A stretch of DNA of 60,442 bases from Deltaproteobacteria bacterium. Lineage in GTDB: Bacteria; Myxococcota_A; UBA796; JAFGLY01. The position numbers were made by a program, and so were the translations under genes. Below, piece after piece: positions 29,310 to 36,986 of the stretch. The stretch is taken from contig JAFGLY010000168.1 in the NCBI GenBank assembly GCA_016927815.1, positions 1-60,442 on the forward strand. Reading direction: 5' to 3'. Numbering within the stretch: position 1 is the first letter of the stretch; every line of letters starts with the position of its first letter. The notes under the pieces were generated by a model, which was not told where the DNA came from, did not search any database, and saw nothing but the letters and a program-made list of their open reading frames with translations.

Positions 29310-29711
29310 TCAGTACTCTTCCTCCATGTCCTCGATGGCCTCGCCGTCGAAGTCGAGCTCGTCGTCCAGCTCCTCGACCCCGTAGGTGCCGGCATCCTCG
29401 TCGGACCACTCGATCTCGCAGACCTTCTCGACCATCGCGACGAGATCCTCGCCCGTGAGGTCCTCGAGATCCTCCTGCTCCAACTGCTCGGTGAGCAGCT
29501 CCATCAGCGAGGCGTCGAGATCTCCGGACGTCTCGAGCGCAGCCACGATGTCCTCCACGGCTTCGACCTCGCAGTCTTCGCCGACCCCCTGGATGCGGTC
29601 CACGATCTCCTGAGCCAGGCTCTCGGGCTCGAGAGACCCCGCTGCGCCCTCGATGTACTCGTCCAACTGCTCGACGAGGAGATCGCGCATCTCCTGCGGC
29701 AGGTCGATCAT
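29310..29711 (-). CDS. Highly acidic small protein, partner of ECF sigma gene
   Basis: The 133-residue product starts at an ATG with CGGAGGATGCC upstream. About 48 of 133 residues are Asp or Glu and only three are Arg or Lys, and the sequence is predicted largely helical (LLVEQLDEYIEG, LMELLTEQLEQED) with an acidic tail ending EDMEEEY. It has two Cys. No family is recognised. It sits 35 bp upstream of the ECF sigma factor on the same strand, so both are likely co-transcribed. An acidic DNA-mimic or sigma-binding role is conceivable but is speculation. Confidence 0.7.
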   Translation of the reverse strand: MIDLPQEMRDLLVEQLDEYIEGAAGSLEPESLAQEIVDRIQGVGEDCEVEAVEDIVAALETSGDLDASLMELLTEQLEQEDLEDLTGEDLVAMVEKVCEIEWSDEDAGTYGVEELDDELDFDGEAIEDMEEEY

Positions 29712-29802
29712 GGCATCCTCCGGAGCTCGGTCGGTCGGACGTATAGCGAACCTGCCCGGGGGGATCAAGCCCTCCACGACGAGGTCCGTACGAGCACCCT
29801 GT

Positions 29803-31296
29803 CTACCCGTCTCCCGGGCGTACCAGACGGGACAGGAGTCGCCGGAGGGGATGGGCCTCCGGGCTGGAGGCCCGGCCGTGACGGATTCGTTCCATCTCGC
29901 GCAGCGCCTCCCGGTTCTGTGGGTTGACCTTGAGGGCCCGTGTCCAGGCTTCGCTGGCCGCGTCCTCGTCTCCCTCCTCCCGGCAGACACGGCCCAGCAG
30001 GACGAATCCGTCGTCGCGTCCCCAACGCGGAAGCGCGTCTTCCAGCATGCGTCGGCCGCGGGCGGCCTCCGTGGGGTCCTGCCTCCGCTTGAGCTTCCAG
30101 AGCGTGTATCCGAGGTAGACCCGGAACTCCGCCTGCTCGGGGACCTTGCGGGCCGCCTCCTCGAAGCAGGGGAAGGCCTTGACCACCTGGCCGGCGTGAA
30201 AAAACGTCATGCCCCTACGGAAAAGAGCTTCCATCGAGAGGATCTCCTGGACCCTCTCCGTCGCCAGCTCGTCCTCGCTCTTCCTCCCATGGACCACCCG
30301 ATCGAGGTAGGCCTGGCGGCAGGGCTCGTCACGGAAACACTCCCATGCCTCCCGAGCCCGGTCGAAGGCCGTCGAGGCACGGGCCACGAGGTCCGCATCC
30401 GACGCCGTCATCCGGTCCGGGTGCAGGATGCGGGCAATGGAGAAGTAGGCCTTCTGGAAGTCGTCCTCTGTACTGTCCCAGGCAAGGCCGAGCACCTCGT
30501 GATGGGTCTCGGCCTGCTCGATGCGATGGATCTCCGAGCGGATGGCGGCCTCGGCCGGGTCCATGGCAGGTGGCTGGGTGGCCCGGGAGATGCCGCTGGC
30601 GATGAGCCGCGCCAGGCGTTCGTCCACCTCGTCCCTGGACTCGGTGGCGCCGTCCGGGACGCGCTCGGCCCGGACCTCGCCGCTCGAGGGCCGGGGAAAC
30701 GCCACGAGCCCGAGGAGCGTGGCGAGGTACAGCGTGCGCAGACCGATCGCCACGTCGGGAGGCCCGAACTCGAGGGCCTCGGACAGCGGGCGGCGGCCGT
30801 CCAGCGTCTGGATCCAGGCCCGGAGCTCCAGGGGAACGGGGAGGTCCTCCTCCGTCGGCACCGTTTCGCTCACGGCCCGAGGGTCCCCCGTGCCTCCGAG
30901 CGTGAGGAGCCGCTGGGCCGTGGTGGCGTCGTCGAGCCCCCGCGCGAGGCCTTCGAACAGGGCCTGGAGGAGATCCACGGGTTGCTCGCGACCGGGCGCG
31001 CGCCCTTCCTCCCACGTCACCCGAGGGGCGACGGCGGCCAGGGCGCCGGCCAGGCGCGCGCCGGCCTGCTCCTGGGGAAGCGCGTGGCGCGAGGGTGCAG
31101 GCATCCGCCCGGCCACGGCCATGGCCCCTTCCTTCTTCAGGTTCGAGGCCGTCTGCACGAGCCGCCCGTCTCGCAGGAAGAAGGTCCGGATCCTCTGGCC
31201 GTCCCGTACGGTCAGCGCCCCGGTGGCTCGCTCCTCTCGGAGGGCGACGAGTCGCGCCTCCACGGTCGGGAGCCAGGGCCCCTCGGCTGGGGGCAT
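29803..31296 (-). CDS. DUF4388 (PATAN)-DnaJ-TPR protein
   Basis: This 497-residue cytoplasmic protein combines three parts. The N-terminal DUF4388/PATAN-like domain (about 8-90) includes ATGALTVRDGQRIRTFFLRDGRLVQ. A J-domain (about 260-330) has EVLGLAWDSTEDDFQKAYFS and the HPD tripeptide in ARILHPDRM. The C-terminus (about 345-480) is TPR-like with AWTRALKVNPQNREAL. DUF4388-DnaJ fusions are typical of Deltaproteobacteria. AGGAGG before the ATG fixes the start. The J-domain suggests DnaK co-chaperone activity on a specific client. The gene ends 91 bp from the acidic-protein gene. Confidence 0.85.
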   Translation of the reverse strand: MPPAEGPWLPTVEARLVALREERATGALTVRDGQRIRTFFLRDGRLVQTASNLKKEGAMAVAGRMPAPSRHALPQEQAGARLAGALAAVAPRVTWEEGRAPGREQPVDLLQALFEGLARGLDDATTAQRLLTLGGTGDPRAVSETVPTEEDLPVPLELRAWIQTLDGRRPLSEALEFGPPDVAIGLRTLYLATLLGLVAFPRPSSGEVRAERVPDGATESRDEVDERLARLIASGISRATQPPAMDPAEAAIRSEIHRIEQAETHHEVLGLAWDSTEDDFQKAYFSIARILHPDRMTASDADLVARASTAFDRAREAWECFRDEPCRQAYLDRVVHGRKSEDELATERVQEILSMEALFRRGMTFFHAGQVVKAFPCFEEAARKVPEQAEFRVYLGYTLWKLKRRQDPTEAARGRRMLEDALPRWGRDDGFVLLGRVCREEGDEDAASEAWTRALKVNPQNREALREMERIRHGRASSPEAHPLRRLLSRLVRPGDG

Positions 31297-31473
31297 GCGG
31301 CCTCCTGTGGCGTGTGGGGAGGGTTTCCATGCTTCCCCGGCGGCCCTCCGTCAAGGGCCGGGGGCAGAGACCACCGGCCCGCTTCCCTCCTCTCGGCCTC
31401 GCGGCGAGGTCCGGGTGAGACATGCGGGCCGGGCGAGCGTACGCTAATCCGGAGATCCTGGAGACCTTCCGCC

Positions 31474-32241
31474 ATGATGCGCGTGGATCCGCAGAACCCT
31501 CGTGCCGTGGACCTCGCCCGCCGGCTCGAGCGCCTGCTGGACCCCACCTCGCTTCCCCAGGATCTCTGCCTGGTCCTCGGGGGGGACGGCATGATGCTGA
31601 GAACCCTCCGGGACCTGGACCCCCGGTTGGTGTTCCTGGGGCTCAACTGCGGCCGTGTCGGCTTCCTCATGAACGACGTGACCACGGTGGAGGACGTGGC
31701 CGTGCGGCTGACCGGGGGCCTGTGGGACGTCCACACGCTGCCTCGGCTGCGCCTGTCGGCACTGCTCTTGGAGGAGGACGCACAGGGGGAGCCCCGCAGG
31801 GTCCAGGCCACGGCCCTGAACGACGTCTACGTGGAGCGCACCACCAGCCAGACCTGCCACCTCCGCCTGTGGATCGACGGCATCGCCGTCGTGGAACGCC
31901 TCGTGTGCGACGGCATCGTCGTCGCGACGGCCCTGGGAAGCACCGCCTACTCCATGTCCGCGGGCGGGCCGGCCTGCCACGCAGGGGTGCCGAGCCTGCA
32001 CGTGACCCCGATCTGCGCCTTCAGCCCCCGCCTGCCCCCCATGTCGCTGCCCCTGTCCACGCGGGTGAGGATCGAGCCCCTCCACCCTCGGCGACGGCGT
32101 GTCCGGGCGGTGGCCGACGGTCTCGGCACGCCCCCGGTGGTGGACATCGAGGTGGAAGACGCGGCGAGCGATGCCCGCATCGCGTTCTTCACGGGCCACG
32201 ACTTCACCGCAACGCTCTTCCGCAAGGTGCTCCGGGCCTGA
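31474..32241 (+). CDS. nadK: NAD kinase (NADP biosynthesis)
   Basis: NAD kinase phosphorylates NAD to NADP. The product (255 residues; a second ATG one codon later is possible) contains GGDG in VLGGDGMMLRTL (about residue 36), LGLNCGRVGFLMND, DGIVVATALGSTAYSMSAGGP (STAYS substrate motif) and a beta-rich C-terminal domain. It is shorter than many bacterial NAD kinases because the N-terminal Rossmann part before GGDG is reduced. GGAGA lies upstream of the ATG. It is divergent from the DUF4388-DnaJ gene and convergent with the TrmA-like gene, 2 bp between stops. Confidence 0.88.
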   Translation: MMRVDPQNPRAVDLARRLERLLDPTSLPQDLCLVLGGDGMMLRTLRDLDPRLVFLGLNCGRVGFLMNDVTTVEDVAVRLTGGLWDVHTLPRLRLSALLLEEDAQGEPRRVQATALNDVYVERTTSQTCHLRLWIDGIAVVERLVCDGIVVATALGSTAYSMSAGGPACHAGVPSLHVTPICAFSPRLPPMSLPLSTRVRIEPLHPRRRRVRAVADGLGTPPVVDIEVEDAASDARIAFFTGHDFTATLFRKVLRA

Positions 32242-32243
32242 AT

Positions 32244-33659
32244 TCAGGGGGGGGCACCGACCCGCCGCCGTCGGGGTGCCGGGCGCGGAATCCCGGTCAC
32301 CGGTCCGTCCAGGACCGCGACGACCTCCACGTGGGCCCGGTGGGGAAGCATGTCGTAGGGGACCAGCGAGACGGGACGGAACCCCGAGGCGACGAAGGAC
32401 GCCAGGTTCCGGGACAGGGCGGTGAGGCTGCTGGACACGAACAGGAGGCGACCCGGCTCCAGCGCCCGGATGGCCTCCTCCACACCAGGATCCAGGCCCC
32501 TCCTCCCGAGGTGGACCACCACGCTGGGCGCGGTGCCTCCGAGGCGCCGGGCCACCCCGGGCACCGCCTCGCCTACCCGTCCTCCCATGAACTCGGCCTG
32601 GAGGCCGTTCAGGGAGGCCGCCGCCCGTGCGTGGAGGATCGCGTGCTCGTGCTCCTCCACGCCCAGGGCCCAGCCGGTCCGGCGGGCGGCCACGAGCGTG
32701 ATCCCTCCCAGGCCACAGTCGAGGTCCAGGACCGGCCGATCCGGAGGGAGCAGGGCCTCCACGTCACGGACCAACCGGTCGGCCAGCGACGGGTTGGGCG
32801 CGAAGGCGTCCAGCGGGCCCACGAGGAGGCGCAGGCCCGCGACCTGCTCTTCTGTCGTGTCCCTCCCGAGGAGGTGGCGGGTGAGCCCTTCGGACGCACC
32901 GTCGAGCGCCGTGCTCCCTGGATCGTCGTCGAGGTGCAGGTGCACGCCGGCGAGATCGGCCAGTTCCATGGCTACGGCCTCGGCCAGCGCGCCGAGCACG
33001 GGTGCGCGGTGGGCAGCCACGAGGGTGGCCAGGATCTCCCCCGTGGCCCGGCTCTGCCGCAGGATGACGGACCGGAGGAGGCCGTCGCGTCGGCTGGGCG
33101 ACCAGGGTCTGACGTCCAACGCGATCACGTGGTGCGCGAAGCCCTTCATGGCCTGCTTGAGACCCGGGGTGACCACCAGGCATCCGGGGATCGGGATCAC
33201 GTCCCTCCCGTTCCGGCCTACGACCCCCAGCCGGATCCGATCCCGGTCCGACCGGCCGGCCACCAGGGCGATATGGTGCCGGAAGGCCTGGTCCCCGTCC
33301 GGGGACGCGACCATCGGAGCCGGCTCCCAGGCCTGGAGATCCACCGCCTCGAGCGCACGCCGGATCAGGTAGCGGCGCACCCGGGCCTGCCCGCCTGCGT
33401 CGAGGTGCATGATCGGGCAGCCGCCGCAGGTGCTGTACCGGTCGCAGGGCGGGTCGACCCGGCAGGGGTGCGGCGTGTCCACGGAACGCTCCCAGCGACC
33501 CAGGTCCTGGTGGGTCCCTCGGCGGAACACGTGGATCCTCGATCGCTCCCCCGGGATGCCCTGCCAGATCGCCAGGGGCTTCTCGCGGTTCGCCCTGGCC
33601 ACCGCCTCGCCGTGAGGCAGCCAGTCGTCCGGGGTCACCACCTCGTCCCGCTTCCACAT
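32244..33659 (-). CDS. TrmA/RlmD-family RNA methyltransferase homologue lacking the catalytic Cys
   Basis: The 471 residues resemble RNA (uracil-5)-methyltransferases. An N-terminal iron-sulphur cluster region has CDRYSTCGGC (C-x5-C-x2-C) with a further Cys in IPGC, and the Rossmann core has LDLDCGLGG as the AdoMet loop. The family's nucleophile motif VSCNP followed by TLxRDL is replaced here by FVSSSLTALSRNL, with Ser at the Cys position, and the DPPR loop reads LGRRG. The protein may therefore be non-catalytic or a different enzyme. The ATG at MWKRDE is chosen as start; longer in-frame extensions read as non-family sequence. It converges with nadK. Confidence 0.8.
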   Translation of the reverse strand: MWKRDEVVTPDDWLPHGEAVARANREKPLAIWQGIPGERSRIHVFRRGTHQDLGRWERSVDTPHPCRVDPPCDRYSTCGGCPIMHLDAGGQARVRRYLIRRALEAVDLQAWEPAPMVASPDGDQAFRHHIALVAGRSDRDRIRLGVVGRNGRDVIPIPGCLVVTPGLKQAMKGFAHHVIALDVRPWSPSRRDGLLRSVILRQSRATGEILATLVAAHRAPVLGALAEAVAMELADLAGVHLHLDDDPGSTALDGASEGLTRHLLGRDTTEEQVAGLRLLVGPLDAFAPNPSLADRLVRDVEALLPPDRPVLDLDCGLGGITLVAARRTGWALGVEEHEHAILHARAAASLNGLQAEFMGGRVGEAVPGVARRLGGTAPSVVVHLGRRGLDPGVEEAIRALEPGRLLFVSSSLTALSRNLASFVASGFRPVSLVPYDMLPHRAHVEVVAVLDGPVTGIPRPAPRRRRVGAPP

Positions 33660-33858
33660 GGGGTGCCGCGTCTCCAGGGGGGGGGAGAGAGCGTAGCCCG
33701 CAACCCCCCCCGGGGGCAGGAGGGCGGACGGGATGCGAACAGGGTCGGAATTTTTTTTCAGGTGTAGCTCTTGACGAAACAAGACATGGTAGATTGGACG
33801 TCGCCCGCCCCAGTCCATTCCAAGGCTTCCTCGCTCTCCAGCCAGCCCCGGACACGCC

Positions 33859-34695
33859 ATGCTTTCCCTCTCCATGGCCGAGACGCGGTCCCCTGATCCC
33901 CCTACCGGCGTCCTGGACCGGATCTCCCGCGTCCTGGACGGCGCAGGCCTCGACGTGAACCACGCCCTGTACGACGAGGCGGTGGATCTGGCCCGCCAGG
34001 GCCTGCTGGGCCCGGCGCACGATCGCATCCGCATGCTCCTCTGCCTCGACCCGGACGACGGATCGGCCCGCCTGATGCTCGCCAAGATCCTCGTGGCCCA
34101 GTGCCGGTGGTCCGAGGCCCTGGCGGCTCTGGATGCGGCGCGAGAGGCGGGTGCCCATGTCCCGCCGTCCCTCCAGGCCGAGGTGGAGACGAACCTCGAC
34201 CGGGCGGATCCGGGCGGCCCGGTGCGCGTCCCCACCCGGGACCCCTCTGAGATGCGGAGCATGCGGGACGAGACCCGGCGCCTGCGTACCGAGAACACGC
34301 GCCTGTTGCGCGATCGGAGCCGTCTCAAGAGTCGCGTGGGCGTCTGGTCCACCGCCACCGCGATCCTGGCGGGCGTGTGCATCGTACTGCTCGCCTGCCT
34401 CTGGGCCGGAGCGGGCAGCGAGACGCCCGAGGCCGCGCCCGCCCTCACGGCGGCCGACGAGACGCCGTCCACCCGTGCAGCCCCGCTTCCCGAGGCCCCA
34501 CGCGCGGTGGGCGATCTCGAGCCCGCGCCTGCCCCTGTGCGGCGGCACGTCGTGCAGGAGGGGGACACCCTCTACGCGCTCGCTGCCCGGTACTACGGAA
34601 ACCCGTCGAAGTGGGAGCAGATCCGAGCCGCCAACCGGGACAAGGTGCGCCGGGGTGCCGGTCTGAGGCTCGGAGACGATCTGGTGATTCCGTAG
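33859..34695 (+). CDS. LysM-domain protein with TPR-like N-terminus and membrane helix
   Basis: The 278-residue protein has an N-terminal TPR-like helical region (about 25-115, ALYDEAVDLARQGLLGPAHDRIR), a short coiled coil (about 130-160), one membrane helix (about 165-190), a Pro/Ala-rich periplasmic linker and a C-terminal LysM domain (about 228-277, HVVQEGDTLYALAARYYGNPSKWEQI) that binds peptidoglycan. It is thus a bitopic inner-membrane protein tying a cytoplasmic TPR domain to the cell wall. No ribosome-binding site is strong; a second ATG six residues in is an alternative start. Function unknown. Confidence 0.8.
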   Translation: MLSLSMAETRSPDPPTGVLDRISRVLDGAGLDVNHALYDEAVDLARQGLLGPAHDRIRMLLCLDPDDGSARLMLAKILVAQCRWSEALAALDAAREAGAHVPPSLQAEVETNLDRADPGGPVRVPTRDPSEMRSMRDETRRLRTENTRLLRDRSRLKSRVGVWSTATAILAGVCIVLLACLWAGAGSETPEAAPALTAADETPSTRAAPLPEAPRAVGDLEPAPAPVRRHVVQEGDTLYALAARYYGNPSKWEQIRAANRDKVRRGAGLRLGDDLVIP

Positions 34696-34705
34696 TGCGT
34701 CGGCG

Positions 34706-35986
34706 TCAGAAAGAGATTTTCCCCTCCTTGCGCAGCTTCTCCATGGCCTCCAGGCGCCGCTTGGCGCTCTTCTGCTTGGCGACGTCGTACGACTGCTGGA
34801 ACAGGGCGTAGGCCTTGGCGTAGTCCTTCTTCCGGTACCAGTACCCGCCCTGCCGGTAGAGCGCCTGACCCCGGTAGGTGGGCATGAGGTCGAACGACAG
34901 GTACCGGTCCATCTCCGCGATGGCCTCGTCGAGCCGCCGGGTTCGGCTGTAGACCGACGAGAGGTAGAAGTGCGACCGCTCGTTGGTGGGGGCGTCCTCC
35001 AGGATCTCCTTCAGGACCTCCTCGGCCTTGTCGTAGTGCCTCATGTAGGTGTAGATCCGGGCGGTCACGAGGTTGTTGATGACGTTGTCCGGGTAGGCTC
35101 TCCGCGACTGGAGGGCGCTCCCAAGGGCCCTTTTCAGGTCCCGCTCCTCGATGAAGGTGAAGGTGAGCGCGAGGGTGGTGGGCGGCCCCACGAAGATGCT
35201 CTCGACCTCGGCCTTCTGCATCTGGGCGATGCCCTCGGCCCTCTTGTCCCCGAAGTCCGGCAGGAGGCTCGAGTTGAGCGTGACCACGCTGCGCCAGTAG
35301 CTGTAGAGCCCGTCGCCGAGCAGCAGGTCCGGAAAGTCGGGGGCGGCGTCCCTGGTCTTGCCCAGCGTGCGCAACGCCTCGTACCCCCGGGTCAAGGCGG
35401 GGACGAAGTCCCCCTTGCGCGTGGCGTGGATCGCCTCGATGCCCAGCACTCCGCCCAGCAGGAAGTACTCCCACGCCTCTTCGCCCGGGACGTCGAGGGC
35501 CGCGTCCAGTCGGTCCTTGGCGAGCTTGAAGCTGGTCTGCCACTGCGCCTCGTACTTGAAGTCGAAGTTCTCCAGCATCAGGGCCTGCCAGAGGAGCCCG
35601 TTTCCCACCGGCCCGACCGCCTGGGTCGGGTACTGGGTGGTCATCCTGTCGAAATGCTCCTTGGCCGCTTTGTAGTTGCGTTGGTAGATGAGCTCCAGAC
35701 CCTGGCGGGCGTCGTCCACGAAGGCAGGCTCGAGCCCGAGCATCCCAGCCCCGATGTAGGTGAGGTTCTTGTAGGGACGCTCCGCCATGGCCGCAACCTC
35801 CTGCTCGCCCACCACGGAGACCCCGGGCGTGGTGAGCGGCGGTGGTCGCTTACCGGTGACGCTGTCTTCGTCCACGTCCTCGGACTCGACATCCCCGCGA
35901 CGGGACGTCTTCTTCTCGAGGGCCGCCGCGTTGTGCGGGACGGCCGCGAGGAGGCCAAGGAGAGCCAGGATCGATGCGCGGTTCAT
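34706..35986 (-). CDS. Exported TPR-repeat protein
   Basis: GGAGGG before the ATG supports this start. The first about 22 residues form a signal peptide (RASILALLGLLAAVPHNAAA). The mature protein (to 426 residues) is mostly helical with repeated TPR-like hairpins (for example YKAAKEHFDRMTTQYPTQ, YDKAEEVLKEILEDAPTNERSHFYLSS, RRLDEAIAEMDRYL) and a basic C-terminus (KSAKRRLEAMEKLRKEGK). It is probably a periplasmic scaffold. Its ATG overlaps the stop of the gshB-like gene (ATGA), so the two are in one operon. Confidence 0.8.
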   Translation of the reverse strand: MNRASILALLGLLAAVPHNAAALEKKTSRRGDVESEDVDEDSVTGKRPPPLTTPGVSVVGEQEVAAMAERPYKNLTYIGAGMLGLEPAFVDDARQGLELIYQRNYKAAKEHFDRMTTQYPTQAVGPVGNGLLWQALMLENFDFKYEAQWQTSFKLAKDRLDAALDVPGEEAWEYFLLGGVLGIEAIHATRKGDFVPALTRGYEALRTLGKTRDAAPDFPDLLLGDGLYSYWRSVVTLNSSLLPDFGDKRAEGIAQMQKAEVESIFVGPPTTLALTFTFIEERDLKRALGSALQSRRAYPDNVINNLVTARIYTYMRHYDKAEEVLKEILEDAPTNERSHFYLSSVYSRTRRLDEAIAEMDRYLSFDLMPTYRGQALYRQGGYWYRKKDYAKAYALFQQSYDVAKQKSAKRRLEAMEKLRKEGKISF

Positions 35987-36957
35987 GGGGTCCCTCCAGG
36001 CAGGATCCGTGCCCTCCGGGCCACGGCGTCGAGGATGTCGTCCTCTACGCGCACGTCCAGGAATCGATCGGCCTCCTGGACGCCCGTAGGGCTGGTGACG
36101 TTGATCTCTGTGAGCATGCCATCGATGATGTCGAGCCCGACGAACACGAAACCGGCTTCCTTCATGGCCGGCCCGACCGCGGCGCAGATGGCCCGGTCGC
36201 GTTCGTCGAGGTCGCACGGCACCGCACGCCCGCCCACGTGCAGGTTGGCCCGGTGATCCCCCGGCACGGGGACACGGAGGAACCACCCCTTCGGATCGCC
36301 TTCCACCAGGAGGACGCGCTTGTCCCCCCGTCCCGCACCGGACAACTGGCGCTGGACGAGGACGTGGCGGCAGCCCTGGTCCGTGAGGATCTCCAGGAGG
36401 GCGGGCAGGTTGGGATCCTGGGACGAGGTGAGGAGGACGCCTTGCCCGCCACACCCGTTCCACGGCTTGAGAACGGCTTTCTCGAAGTCCTCCACCACGG
36501 CTCTGATCCACCGGGGGTCCGCGGCCACCACCGTATCCACGGCGAGGTGCGGCCACCTGAGCGCGAGGAGTTTCTCATTGCCGAGCGCCACCTGGGCGGG
36601 GTCGTTCACCACGAGGGTGTGGGGCCGCGCCCGGTCGAGGAGGAGGAGGGCGAACAGGTAACCCTCGTCGAAGGGAGGATCCTTCCGCATCCACGCCACG
36701 TCCCAGTCCGACAGCGCTCGGTCCGAGGCCGGGCCGGGTACCAGGTGGGGGGGTGCATCCGACAGGGCGATGGACCGGGCCGTGGCCTCCAGCCCCCGTC
36801 CGGTGAGCCTCAAGTCGGTCGGTTCGCAGGCGTCCACAGACCATCCGCGAGCCTGGCAGGCTCGCATGAGCATCCACGTCGTGTCGGTACGCACGTCGAT
36901 GCGGTCGAGCGGATCCATGACGAACAGGGAGCGCATGGAGAATCCCGGTGCCTCCAT
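35983..36957 (-). CDS. gshB: Glutathione synthetase-like ATP-grasp enzyme
   Basis: GshB joins gamma-glutamylcysteine and glycine. The 324-residue sequence shows the prokaryotic GshB N-terminal pattern FVMDPLDRIDVRTDTTWMLM, the ATP-grasp core with VLKPWNGCGGQGV, VQRQLSG and KRVLLVEGDPKG, and the closing INVTSPTGVQE. By family alignment the natural start could be the ATG at 36936 (MRSLFVMDP), because the first seven residues here are extra. No gshA (glutamate-cysteine ligase) is adjacent. It lies immediately upstream of the TPR gene, with an ATGA overlap. Confidence 0.85.
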   Translation of the reverse strand: MEAPGFSMRSLFVMDPLDRIDVRTDTTWMLMRACQARGWSVDACEPTDLRLTGRGLEATARSIALSDAPPHLVPGPASDRALSDWDVAWMRKDPPFDEGYLFALLLLDRARPHTLVVNDPAQVALGNEKLLALRWPHLAVDTVVAADPRWIRAVVEDFEKAVLKPWNGCGGQGVLLTSSQDPNLPALLEILTDQGCRHVLVQRQLSGAGRGDKRVLLVEGDPKGWFLRVPVPGDHRANLHVGGRAVPCDLDERDRAICAAVGPAMKEAGFVFVGLDIIDGMLTEINVTSPTGVQEADRFLDVRVEDDILDAVARRARILPGGTP

Positions 36958-36986
36958 CCGCTATCCGAGCGCGAGGCTCGGTGTTC

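Noticed and set aside
33771-33799. TTGACG with a possible downstream TAGATT upstream of the LysM gene
   Set aside because: The -10-like box is only 13 bases away and the 17-base position (TTGGAC) does not fit, so a promoter cannot be supported.
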